A stretch of DNA of 6,624 bases. Source: Enterovirga sp. (GTDB taxonomy: Bacteria; Pseudomonadota; Alphaproteobacteria; Rhizobiales; Beijerinckiaceae). Position numbers and translations under genes: made by a program. Of this stretch, positions 1 through 6,155 are shown piece by piece (within the stretch, counting starts at the first letter, position 1; every line of letters begins with the position of its first letter). The notes under the pieces were generated by a model. That model was not told the origin of the DNA. It made no database searches and was given only the letters and a program-made list of their open reading frames with translations. The DNA lies in NCBI GenBank assembly GCA_028290385.1, contig JAQGJZ010000319.1, forward strand, positions 1-6,624, in the 5' to 3' direction.

Positions 1-13
1 AGTGGAGGATGGG

Positions 14-42
14 CGGCTGCGGGCCCCTCGGGCCCGCAGCCG
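14..42 (-). terminator. Strong stem-loop after the binding-protein gene, probable transcription end
   Basis: Positions 14-26 and 30-42 are perfect reverse complements (CGGCTGCGGGCCC / GGGCCCGCAGCCG), giving a 13-bp, nearly all-GC stem with a CTC loop. It starts 13 nt past the stop codon of the leftward binding-protein gene. No T-tract follows on either strand (the minus strand reads CCCATCCTCC after the stem), so it is not a textbook intrinsic terminator. It may still end transcription, protect the 3' end of the mRNA, or serve a gene lying off the left edge. The hairpin is certain from the sequence; the terminator role is inferred. Confidence 0.55.
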
Positions 43-55
43 GCTAAGGTGAGGC

Positions 56-1315
56 TCAGGCGTAGCCCTTGCTCTTCTTCCACTGCTGCTCCAGCTCGAG
101 GATCTTCGCCCACGGCACCTCCTTGAAGTCCTCGACCCAGGGTGCCTTCGGCACGGTCCGTCCCCAGGCGACGGGGTAGTTGATGATGGTGTGGTCGCTG
201 TCCCGCATGGTGACGCTGCCGTCCACGCCGAAGCCGGACTTGACCGTCATGCCCTTGATCTCGGCCGCGAGGGCCGGCCCGTCGGTCTTGCCGCCGGTGC
301 GGCGCAGGGCCTCGAAGATGAACTGGGTCGCCAGGTAGGTCTGCCAGCCCCAATTGGTGGATTCATGCCCCGAGATCTTCAGGAATCCGTCCGCATAGGC
401 CGTGTTCTCGGGGTTCGACGGATAATTCCGGTTGTAGCGGTAGGCCGTGTTGAGGCCAGGCGGCAGCTGCTTGATGGCCGACAGCACGGGCGGATCGCCG
501 AGCCCGCCGCTGAAGAAGGCTGTGTTGGCGAACAGGCGATACAGGTTCGACTGCTCGATAAAGGCGACGAGGTCGCCGCCCCACAGGGCCGAATAGACGG
601 CCTGCGGCTTCACCTGCAGCATCTTCGTGATGCTCTCGGTGTAGTCGGGCGCGAAGAGCTTCGGCCAGAGCTGGTCCACGACCTCGATCTGTGGGTCGAA
701 GATCTTCACGTATTCCAGGAACTCGGCCGTGTTGTCGCGGCCATACGCATAGTCCGGCGAGCACGTCGCCCAGCGTTTCAGGCCCTTGGACTTGGAGATC
801 TCGGACGCGTAGGTGCCGCCCGCGACTGCGTCGTGGATGCCCTGGCGGGCGCACCGGAAGGCGGTCTTCACGTGCAGCTTGGGGTCGGCCGTGAGCGACG
901 AGGTCTCCGAGCAGGTGTGGAGGCAGAGCACGCCGAGGTCGCGGATCACCTCGTGCACCGCGAACGAGCCTGACGATGCCTCGCCGTCGATGACGATCTC
1001 GCAGCCGTCATTGTTGATGAGGTCGCGGGTGACCCGAGCCGCCTCGTCGGGGCGTCCCTTGCTGTCGCGGTCGATCACCTCGATCTTCCGTCCGGCGATG
1101 CCGCCGCCGTCGTTCACCTGCTGCACGGCGAGTTGCACGGCGGCGCGGGCTGAGGTGCCGAGGATCGCGACGCGTCCCGACAGGATGGTCGGAAGCGCGA
1201 TGCGGATCGCCTTCGCCTGAGCACCGGCGATGTGCGGAAAACCGGTGATCGCGGCGCCTGCGACCGCGCCCCCCATGAACGTGCGTCGATCGACGCCTCC
1301 CTTGGCCTTTGTCAT
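56..1315 (-). CDS. Tat-exported ABC transporter substrate-binding protein, branched-chain amino acid (LivK/Peripla_BP_6) type
   Basis: A 419-residue periplasmic solute receptor for a HAAT-type ABC importer. The start at 1315 is chosen because AAGGAGGG (1321-1328) sits 5 nt upstream and an export signal follows at once; longer in-frame extension to 1720 would run into the upstream hydrolase gene. Residues 9-14 (DRRTFM) form a twin-arginine motif, followed by a small-residue hydrophobic stretch (about 15-30) and a likely cleavage site after AGAQA (30-34). The mature protein starts KAIRIALPTILSG. Residues 65-100 carry the family signature (VNDGGGIAGRKIEVIDRDSKGRPDEA is split around residue 80), the usual first lobe of a type I periplasmic-binding fold. 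The length is normal for the family. Ligand cannot be predicted: this family binds amino acids, amides, urea and aromatic acids. It is third after the monooxygenase and hydrolase genes, so it probably captures the substrate of that pathway. No permease or ATPase gene lies beside it in the window. Family call is firm; ligand unknown. Confidence 0.94.
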   Translation of the reverse strand: MTKAKGGVDRRTFMGGAVAGAAITGFPHIAGAQAKAIRIALPTILSGRVAILGTSARAAVQLAVQQVNDGGGIAGRKIEVIDRDSKGRPDEAARVTRDLINNDGCEIVIDGEASSGSFAVHEVIRDLGVLCLHTCSETSSLTADPKLHVKTAFRCARQGIHDAVAGGTYASEISKSKGLKRWATCSPDYAYGRDNTAEFLEYVKIFDPQIEVVDQLWPKLFAPDYTESITKMLQVKPQAVYSALWGGDLVAFIEQSNLYRLFANTAFFSGGLGDPPVLSAIKQLPPGLNTAYRYNRNYPSNPENTAYADGFLKISGHESTNWGWQTYLATQFIFEALRRTGGKTDGPALAAEIKGMTVKSGFGVDGSVTMRDSDHTIINYPVAWGRTVPKAPWVEDFKEVPWAKILELEQQWKKSKGYA

Positions 1316-1320
1316 GCGTT

Positions 1321-1328
1321 CCCTCCTT
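1321..1328 (-). promoter_or_regulatory. Ribosome binding site of the binding-protein gene
   Basis: The minus strand reads AAGGAGGG followed by AACGC and then ATG at 1315. This near-perfect Shine-Dalgarno site decides the start codon of the binding protein and excludes the longer in-frame reading. Confidence 0.85.
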
Positions 1329-1369
1329 GCGGCCGGATGTCTGGGCGCCCCGGCTCTGGTGTTTGTTTC

Positions 1370-1411
1370 GGGCCCGGTATTCCGGGTCCCTGCACGGGCC
1401 TCTCCGGCCCG
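1370..1411 (-). promoter_or_regulatory. Two adjacent stem-loops between hydrolase and binding-protein genes
   Basis: In the 107-nt gap (1316-1422), CGGGCC (1395-1400) pairs with GGCCCG (1406-1411) around a 5-nt loop. A second hairpin pairs CCCGG (1373-1377) with CCGGG (1382-1386) around TATT; the stem continues past a bulged T (1387) with GGG (1370-1372) and CCC (1388-1390). No T-tract follows on the minus strand (it reads GAAACAAAC), so full termination is doubtful. Intercistronic stem-loops ahead of a binding-protein gene often stabilise or separate mRNA segments so that the binding protein is made in greater amount. That role is inferred; the pairing is seen directly. Confidence 0.45.
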
Positions 1412-1422
1412 CGTCGAAACCT

Positions 1423-2412
1423 CTACTCGGCCGCCTCTCTCTGGCGGCTCGCCGCGCGTGCGGCCGCGACCCGGAAGGCGTCGCGAAGCATCGCGCCCAC
1501 GAACGCGGTAACGCCGCGGCTGGTCCGGATCGGCTTGGTCAGCGTCAGCATGCCGTGCGTCTGGTCGCTCATGTGCAGAAGCGACACGGGCACGCCCTCC
1601 CGCTCGAGCCTCGCGGCGTAGAGCCGCCCCTCGTCGCGCAGCGGATCGTGGCCGCAGGTCACGACCAGCGCCGGCGGCACTCCGGCCAGGGATTCGGCCC
1701 GGATCGGGGATGCGCGCCAATCCGCCCGCTGGGCTGCATCGGGCACGTAATGGTCGATGAAGTAGCGCATCGTCGCCGGCGTCACGGTCATGCCGGGCGT
1801 CGCCGCGGCGTAGCTCCCGGTCGACATGCCGAGGTCAACCGCCGGGTAGAGGAGGACCTGATAGAGCGCCGGAGGGAGGACGCCGTCCCGGCCCATCAGG
1901 GCCAGCACCGCCGCGAGATTGCCGCCCGCGCTGTCGCCGCCGACGGCGATGCGCTCCGGGTCGATCCCCAGCGTCCGCGCTTCCCTGGCCACGTGGGTGA
2001 ACGCCGCGACGCAATCGTCCAGCCCGGCCGGGAAGGGATGCTCCGGCGCCAGCCGGTAATCGACGGCCACCACGGCACAGCGTGCCTCGTTGGCGATCTG
2101 GCAGCAGATGGCATCGTGGGTGTCGAGGTTGCCGAGGACCCAGCCGCCGCCATGGAGGTAGACGAGCCCCGGCAGGAGCTCTCTCTCGCTCGTGCCGAAC
2201 GCCCGGTACAGCCGGAGGGGAACGGCCCCGCCCGGACCGTTCGCCACGAAGTCGCGCAGCACGGCGACCTCTTCCCTCGGCTCCTGCACGATGGGCGGGC
2301 GCGCGGCATAGGCTTGGCGGCAGACGGCCGGATCCATCGCTTCGAACGGCGGCGTGCCGGCCGCCCGCGCGGCAGCGAGCATCGCCTCGACGTCCGGATG
2401 GACCACCGTCAT
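1423..2412 (-). CDS. Alpha/beta hydrolase, HSL (GDxG) family esterase or lactone hydrolase
   Basis: A 329-residue carboxylester hydrolase of the hormone-sensitive-lipase family. HGGGW (87-91) is the family oxyanion-hole motif. YRLAPEHPFPA (119-129) is the usual following signature. GDSAGG (159-164) holds nucleophile Ser161; Asp256 (in HDPLRDEG, 255-262) and His286 (in QTHGM) complete the triad at the expected spacing. No signal peptide or membrane segment is seen, so it is cytoplasmic, and the length is usual for the family. The C-terminal tail (about 313-329) is Ala/Arg/Glu-rich. The ATG at 2412 has GGAG 8 nt upstream (2421-2424). It begins 25 nt after the monooxygenase stop codon, so the two genes are almost certainly co-transcribed. 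Hydrolysis of the ester or lactone made by the monooxygenase is the natural role (inference from a well-known pairing of Baeyer-Villiger monooxygenase with esterase). Family and active site are firm; substrate is unknown. Confidence 0.95.
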   Translation of the reverse strand: MTVVHPDVEAMLAAARAAGTPPFEAMDPAVCRQAYAARPPIVQEPREEVAVLRDFVANGPGGAVPLRLYRAFGTSERELLPGLVYLHGGGWVLGNLDTHDAICCQIANEARCAVVAVDYRLAPEHPFPAGLDDCVAAFTHVAREARTLGIDPERIAVGGDSAGGNLAAVLALMGRDGVLPPALYQVLLYPAVDLGMSTGSYAAATPGMTVTPATMRYFIDHYVPDAAQRADWRASPIRAESLAGVPPALVVTCGHDPLRDEGRLYAARLEREGVPVSLLHMSDQTHGMLTLTKPIRTSRGVTAFVGAMLRDAFRVAAARAASRQREAAE

Positions 2413-2437
2413 CCTTCGCTCTCCGACCCGGCCGAGC

Positions 2438-4066
2438 TCACCTTAGCGCAAAGCCCCTGTATCCGTCCCGCGCAACCTCGCTGCAGATCCCGGCGTAGCG
2501 CGCCAGGCCGCCGGCATAGGGCATGAAGACCCGCGGCTTCCCGGGCACGTTTGCGCCGAGGTACCAGGAGGAGGACGCCATGGGGAGCAGCGTCGCGTTC
2601 GCCGCCTCGTTGACATGCGCGCCCCAGCTCTCCGTGGCGTCCGGCTTCGCCTCGATCCGCTCCAGCCCTTCCTGGCGCATGTGCCGGATGCAGTCGGTGA
2701 TCCAGTCCACATGCTGCTCGATGGCGATCGGCATGTTGGTCAGGACGGAGGGGCTGCCGGGGCCCGTGATCGTGAAGAGGTTGGGGAAGCCCGGGGTCTG
2801 CAGCCCGAGATAGGTCCGCGGCCCCTCGGCCCAGGCCGTGCTCAGCGGGAGCCCGTTCTCGCCGTGGATGTTCAGCGCCAGCAGGGGACCCGTCAGCGCA
2901 TCGAACCCCGTCGCGAACACGACCACGTCGAGCTCGTATTCGCGCTTCGACGTGCGGATGCCCCGCTCCGTCGCCTCGACGATCGGCTCCGCTTTCAGGT
3001 CGACCAGGAGGACGTTGGGGCGGTTGAAGGTCTCGAAATAGGCGGTGTCGATCGGCGGTCGCTTGGTCGCGAAGCCGTGGTCGCGCGGGGTCAGGCGCTC
3101 GGCCACCTCCGGGTCCTTCACGACCTCGCGGATCTTGCGGCGCAGAAAGTCGGACGCCGCGTCGTTGGCCGCAGGGTTCGTCAGGATGTCGTTGAAGGAC
3201 GCCCGGAACCGGAGGCCGCCGCCTTCCCAGGCCTTCTCGAAGATCGCCTCCCGTTCCGCGTCCGAGACGGAGAGGGCCGAGCGGGTCGGGATGTCGAAGG
3301 GATGGCCATTCGGGCCGGAGCGCGCCTTGCGCCAGATCTCCGGATAGCTCGCCCTGATCTCGCGGATTTCCTCGGCCGTCATCGGCCGGTTGCGGGCCGG
3401 GATGCTGTAATTCGCCGTCCGCTGGAACACGGTCAGGTGGGCGGCCTGTTCCGCGAGCACGGGCGCCGCCTGGATGCCGGTCGACCCGGTCCCGATCTGG
3501 CCCACGCGCTTGCCCGCGAGGTCGACGCCCTCCAGGGGCCAGGCGCCGGTGTGGTACCACTGGCCCTTGAAGGTCTCGAGGCCTGGCAGTTTCGGCACGT
3601 TGGCGGTGGACAGGCAGCCCACCGCCGTGACCAGGAAGCGAGCCTCGAAGCGCTCCCCGGCGTCGGTCTCGATCAGCCAGAGATTGCGCGCCCCGTCGAA
3701 ACGCGCGCTCGTCACCTCTGTCGAAAGCTGGACATCCCGCCTCAGGTCCAGCCGGTCGGCGACGAAGTCGAAGTAACGCCGGATCTCGGAATGCTCCGGA
3801 TAGCGCTCCGACCACTCCCACTCCTGCTCGATCTCCTTGTTGAAGGAGTAGCAGTAGTAGTAGCTCTCGGAGTCGCAGCGCGCGCCCGGATAGCGGTTCC
3901 AATACCAAGTACCGCCGATCCCGCCGGCCTTGTCCAACACGCGGACGCGTAGCCCGAGTTCGTCGCGCAGCTTGTGGAGCTGGTACAGGCCGGAAAAACC
4001 GGCCCCGATCACGATGGCGTCGTAGGCCTGCGCCTCGGCAGGCTGGATCGCGGCTGTTGCCACCAC
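2438..4066 (-). CDS. Type I Baeyer-Villiger monooxygenase (FAD/NADPH, PAMO/CHMO-like)
   Basis: A 542-residue flavoenzyme that uses NADPH and O2 to turn a ketone into an ester or lactone. Seen in order: FAD-binding GAGFSG (21-26); the family motif GGTWYWNRYPG ending in Asp65 (51-65), with the usual Tyr-rich SESYYYCYSF after it; the BVMO fingerprint FKGQWYHTGAWP (166-177), matching FxGxxxHxxxWP exactly; the NADPH Rossmann motif GTGSTG (192-197) with Arg216 in FQRT; the KR pair 335-336 in GFATKRPPID, where Arg336 aligns with the catalytic Arg337 of phenylacetone monooxygenase; and FATGFD (384-389). All key residues are present and the length equals that of PAMO, so it should be active. It is cytoplasmic, with no signal peptide. 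The start is GTG at 4066, directly followed by a second GTG; AGGAGGAGG lies 5 nt upstream. It is the first gene of the leftward set, divergent from the LysR gene. The ketone accepted (cyclic, linear or aryl) cannot be told from sequence. Confidence 0.96.
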   Translation of the reverse strand: MVATAAIQPAEAQAYDAIVIGAGFSGLYQLHKLRDELGLRVRVLDKAGGIGGTWYWNRYPGARCDSESYYYCYSFNKEIEQEWEWSERYPEHSEIRRYFDFVADRLDLRRDVQLSTEVTSARFDGARNLWLIETDAGERFEARFLVTAVGCLSTANVPKLPGLETFKGQWYHTGAWPLEGVDLAGKRVGQIGTGSTGIQAAPVLAEQAAHLTVFQRTANYSIPARNRPMTAEEIREIRASYPEIWRKARSGPNGHPFDIPTRSALSVSDAEREAIFEKAWEGGGLRFRASFNDILTNPAANDAASDFLRRKIREVVKDPEVAERLTPRDHGFATKRPPIDTAYFETFNRPNVLLVDLKAEPIVEATERGIRTSKREYELDVVVFATGFDALTGPLLALNIHGENGLPLSTAWAEGPRTYLGLQTPGFPNLFTITGPGSPSVLTNMPIAIEQHVDWITDCIRHMRQEGLERIEAKPDATESWGAHVNEAANATLLPMASSSWYLGANVPGKPRVFMPYAGGLARYAGICSEVARDGYRGFALR

Positions 4067-4232
4067 GTGAGCCTCCTCCTGAGCCAGAGCATCGGCAAAA
4101 AGCCTTGCTCCGGGTGCGAGGCGGCGCCTGTTACGACCGGCGCACCTCAGTTCTTGACCCGAGGCTAGGGGCTTCTGCCGGGCTGTTCTATGTCTTACTG
4201 GTCAAACCTCCTGTGACGATCCGGCAAAGGTC
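4067..4232. promoter_or_regulatory. Divergent control region between monooxygenase and LysR genes
   Basis: This 166-bp gap must hold the promoters for both directions and, by the usual LysR arrangement, the regulator's own binding sites. Seen in it: TTGACC on the plus strand (4154-4159) and TTGACC on the minus strand (4205-4200), both like a -35 box and facing each other; inverted repeat GGTGCG (4113-4118) / CGCACC (4141-4146); AGGCG-G-CGCCT (4119-4129) nested in it; a short imperfect dyad GAGC (4087-4090) / GCTC (4107-4110) in the monooxygenase leader; and at least two T-N11-A matches (4132-4144, 4193-4205), a pattern common by chance. No convincing -10 box was found at 17 bp from either TTGACC. 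That the region is regulatory is well supported by layout; exact elements are tentative. Confidence 0.7.
4072..4080 (-). promoter_or_regulatory. Ribosome binding site of the monooxygenase with tandem GTG starts
   Basis: The minus strand reads AGGAGGAGG, then CTCAC, then GTGGTG. The nine-base purine run allows good spacing for either GTG (5 nt to the codon at 4066, 8 nt to the one at 4063). Initiation may therefore occur at both, with a one-residue difference. The strong site offsets the weaker start codon. Confidence 0.75.
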
Positions 4233-5156
4233 ATGAACCGCTACGCCGAGATGCTTGTGCTCGTAAGGGCCGTGAAGGACGGGAGCTTTTCGGGCGCCGC
4301 GCGCAATCTCGGCTGCACGCCCTCCGCCGTCAGCAAGGCGATCGCCCGGATCGAGGACCGGCTCGGCGTGCTTCTGTTCAGCCGCACGCATCGGGCCATC
4401 ACGCTGACCCGGGAGGGCGAGGCATTCTACGCGGCAGCGCTCGAGGCCATCGCGGCAGTGGAATCGGCCGATGCCGCCATCACGGGCGGGCTCATCCCGG
4501 AGGACACGCTGCGGGTGCGGGCCATGCCGATCTTCGCCCAGGCGGCGCTCGCGCCGCACGTGCCCGAGTTCTGCCGGCGCCATCCGCGCCTCAAGCTCGA
4601 GGTGCATCTGCGCATCGATCCGGGCCACGTCCTCGACGACGGGATGGACGTGGCGATCCAGGTCGGCCAGCTCAAAGATTCCTCCCTCGTCGCCCGGCGC
4701 TTCACGAGCACGCGCTGGATCATCTGCGCCGCGCCGGCCTACCTCGCGGCGCACGGCACCCTCGAGGCCCCGGAGGACCTCGCGCGCCATGCCTGCCTGA
4801 ACTTCATCCCCAGCATCGCGGCGAGTACCTGGCTCGTGCGCGAGGCCGAACCGATCAAGGTGCCGAGCCGGGTCGTCGCGAACCAAGCCTCTATGCTGAT
4901 GGAGCTCGCCCGGACCGGGCTCGGCATCGTGCGGCTGACCGAGCTGCAGGTCGCGGACGATCTCGCGGCCGGACGGCTCGTGGAGCTGTTCCCCGAGCAG
5001 CAATGCGTGGAGGAGGACCCGATTTTCGCCGTGTACGAGAGCCGTCGGCACCTGTCGCCGCGGGTTCGGACCTTCCTCGACTTCCTGGACGAGACGTTTT
5101 CCGAGCCGCCGTGGCGGCATTGGCGCAAGACGGCCCGCAACGCGCCGAAACCTTGA
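4233..5156 (+). CDS. LysR-family transcriptional regulator, CrgA-like effector domain
   Basis: A 307-residue DNA-binding regulator. The N-terminus has the LysR winged helix-turn-helix: GSFSGAARNLGCTPSAVSKA (17-36) covers the HTH, followed by IARIEDRLGVLLFSR and TLTREGEAF (about 39-65). A linker helix spans about 62-85 and a periplasmic-binding-like effector domain about 90-290. DDGMDVAIQVGQLKDSSLVA (135-154) is typical of the CrgA-like subgroup. The length is usual. The ATG at 4233 gives the standard MNRYAEM N-terminus for this subgroup, although the ribosome site is poor (AAAGG only 2 nt before the start), which suggests low expression. LysR proteins commonly regulate a divergently transcribed target and themselves, so the monooxygenase set is the likely target, with a pathway ketone, alcohol or ester as co-inducer (inference). 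A TTGACA overlaps its stop codon (see the following site). The family call is firm. Confidence 0.95.
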   Translation: MNRYAEMLVLVRAVKDGSFSGAARNLGCTPSAVSKAIARIEDRLGVLLFSRTHRAITLTREGEAFYAAALEAIAAVESADAAITGGLIPEDTLRVRAMPIFAQAALAPHVPEFCRRHPRLKLEVHLRIDPGHVLDDGMDVAIQVGQLKDSSLVARRFTSTRWIICAAPAYLAAHGTLEAPEDLARHACLNFIPSIAASTWLVREAEPIKVPSRVVANQASMLMELARTGLGIVRLTELQVADDLAAGRLVELFPEQQCVEEDPIFAVYESRRHLSPRVRTFLDFLDETFSEPPWRHWRKTARNAPKP

Positions 5157-5173
5157 CACGGCGCGCCGAAACC
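5141..5173 (+). repeat. 12-bp direct repeat with 21-bp period around a TTGACA
   Basis: CGCGCCGAAACC occurs at 5141-5152 and again at 5162-5173, start to start 21 bp, about two helical turns. The 9-nt spacer with its flanks contains a perfect -35 consensus TTGACA (5153-5158), whose TGA is also the LysR stop codon. The second copy also lies in a 10-bp palindrome CGGCGCGCCG (5159-5168). The site ends 39 bp before the SDR start. The layout would suit an operator or activator site of the SDR promoter, though no good -10 box is seen at 17 bp. Repeat is certain; function is inferred. Confidence 0.6.
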
Positions 5174-5201
5174 CGCCGCATCGGCCCAACAACAGCAAAC
5201 G

Positions 5202-5206
5202 GGAGG
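5202..5206 (+). promoter_or_regulatory. Ribosome binding site of the SDR gene
   Basis: GGAGG followed by ATACGG and then ATG at 5213. This fixes the start of the SDR and rules out the 70-codon in-frame extension that would lie inside the LysR gene. Confidence 0.85.
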
Positions 5207-5212
5207 ATACGG

Positions 5213-5995
5213 ATGACGAGGAGAGTGGCGGCCGTCACGGGCGGGGCGAGCGGCATCGGCGAGGCCTGCGCGCGCGAGCTCGCCCGGCAGGGGCATGTCC
5301 TGGCCGTGCTCGACCGCAACCGGGAGGGGGCCGAGCGCGTCGCGGGAGATATCGGCGGGCGCGCCTACACGGTCGATGTCGGCGACGAGGCGGATGTCGA
5401 GCGCGTTGTCGCGGCGATCGAGACCGAGCTCGGCCCGGTCGCCGCCCTCGTCAACAGCGCGGGGCTGCTCCAGGTGCCGGTCCGGCCGGCGGAGCTGGCC
5501 ATGGCGACCTTCGACGAGGTCGTCCGCGTCAACCAGCGCGGGCTCTATCTCTGCTGCGTCGCCTTCGGGCACCGCATGGTGAGCCGGCGTGAGGGCGCCA
5601 TCGTGAACATCGCCTCGATCGCCGGCATGGGCTCCATGCCGCTCCACGCCTATTGCCCGAGCAAGGCGGCCGCGATCTCCATCACCGAGTGCCTGGCGGC
5701 CGAGTGGGGCCCAGCAGGGGTCCGCATCAACGCCGTTTCGCCCGGCTACACCCTGACCCCGGCCGTCCAGGCCGCGATCGACCGCGGCCAGCGCGACCCG
5801 TCCGACCTCGCCCGCGTCGCCGCCCTGCAGCGCATGATCGACCCGGCCGAGATCGCGACCGCCGTGGCCTTCCTGCTCTCGCCCGCCGCCTCCGCCATCA
5901 CGGGCATCAACCTGCCGGTGGATGCGGGCTTCCTGTGCGGCGTGACCTGGACGCAGTATGGCGGCCTGCGCCAGCCGCTTTCCAACATGGGCTGA
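5213..5995 (+). CDS. Short-chain dehydrogenase/reductase (classical SDR, probably NAD-dependent)
   Basis: A 260-residue oxidoreductase that interconverts an alcohol and a ketone. TGGASGIG (9-16) is the nucleotide-binding TGxxxGIG motif. Asp34 (in VLDRN) at the end of the second strand favours NAD(H) over NADP(H). NSAG (81-84) stands for the structural NNAG. The catalytic set is Asn107, Ser135 (in NIASIAG), Tyr147 and Lys151 (YCPSK). Ser to Tyr is 12 residues rather than the commoner 13, a small loop difference. SPGYTLTP (176-183) and LPVDAGF (234-240) are the usual C-terminal signatures. The tail after 240 (LCGVTWTQYGGLRQP) is longer than in FabG-type members and may shape the substrate pocket or the tetramer interface. 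It is cytoplasmic, with no signal. It follows the LysR gene by 56 nt in the same direction, so it may be co-transcribed with it or use its own promoter. Likely role: oxidising a secondary alcohol to the ketone used by the monooxygenase (inference). Confidence 0.95.
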   Translation: MTRRVAAVTGGASGIGEACARELARQGHVLAVLDRNREGAERVAGDIGGRAYTVDVGDEADVERVVAAIETELGPVAALVNSAGLLQVPVRPAELAMATFDEVVRVNQRGLYLCCVAFGHRMVSRREGAIVNIASIAGMGSMPLHAYCPSKAAAISITECLAAEWGPAGVRINAVSPGYTLTPAVQAAIDRGQRDPSDLARVAALQRMIDPAEIATAVAFLLSPAASAITGINLPVDAGFLCGVTWTQYGGLRQPLSNMG

Positions 5996-6155
5996 GGGCC
6001 GGCCGGGCCATCTTCGTTTTGACGCAACCTGTGTGGCTCTGCGCCCACCCGGGCGGGAGCAGGACTGCGCCGTTTTCAGGATCTGTGGCTCGCGGGGCTG
6101 GAGCTGCCGGGCCTGCTCGCCTACCTGCCTGGTTTAGTTTCCCGAGGATGCGGCA
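5996..6155. other. Intergenic gap between SDR and the uncharacterised gene
   Basis: This 160-nt stretch has no convincing gene. Just after the SDR stop, GGCC (5997-6000) and GGCC (6006-6009) can form a weak 4-bp hairpin followed by ATCTTCGTTTT (6010-6020), a poor candidate terminator. CGCCC (6042-6046) and GGGCG (6051-6055) form a second short hairpin with no T-tract. TTGACG at 6019-6024 has no good -10 partner. A promoter for the next gene is expected here but cannot be placed. Confidence 0.4.

Noticed and set aside
1316..1720. In-frame upstream extension of the binding-protein gene
   Set aside because: It would overlap the hydrolase gene and place the twin-arginine signal inside the protein; AAGGAGGG directly before 1315 fixes the start.
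2409..3908. A 499-codon open frame on the minus strand overlapping the monooxygenase
   Set aside because: It is the alternative reading of the BVMO gene; its product is Arg/Gly/Pro-rich with no domain, while the BVMO frame carries every family motif.
2615..3952. A 445-codon plus-strand frame opposite the monooxygenase
   Set aside because: Antisense shadow caused by high GC; no ribosome site or recognisable domain.
4188..5198. A 336-codon minus-strand frame opposite the LysR gene
   Set aside because: GC-rich antisense shadow; composition is Arg/His/Asp-rich without motifs, and the plus-strand LysR frame is clear.
5003..5212. In-frame upstream extension of the SDR gene
   Set aside because: It lies within the LysR coding region, and the GGAGG before 5213 together with the SDR family's usual N-terminus marks the start.
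5997..6020. Terminator after the SDR gene
   Set aside because: The stem is only 4 bp and the T-run is short and broken, so it is mentioned only in the description of the gap.
6042..6055. Short hairpin CGCCC/GGGCG
   Set aside because: Five pairs with no T-tract are expected often by chance in DNA of this composition.
6032..6137. Possible gene remnant reading RRFQDLWLAGLELPGLLAYL
   Set aside because: It looks protein-like but has no start or ribosome site and overlaps the next gene's leader in another frame; chance reading in GC-rich DNA cannot be excluded.
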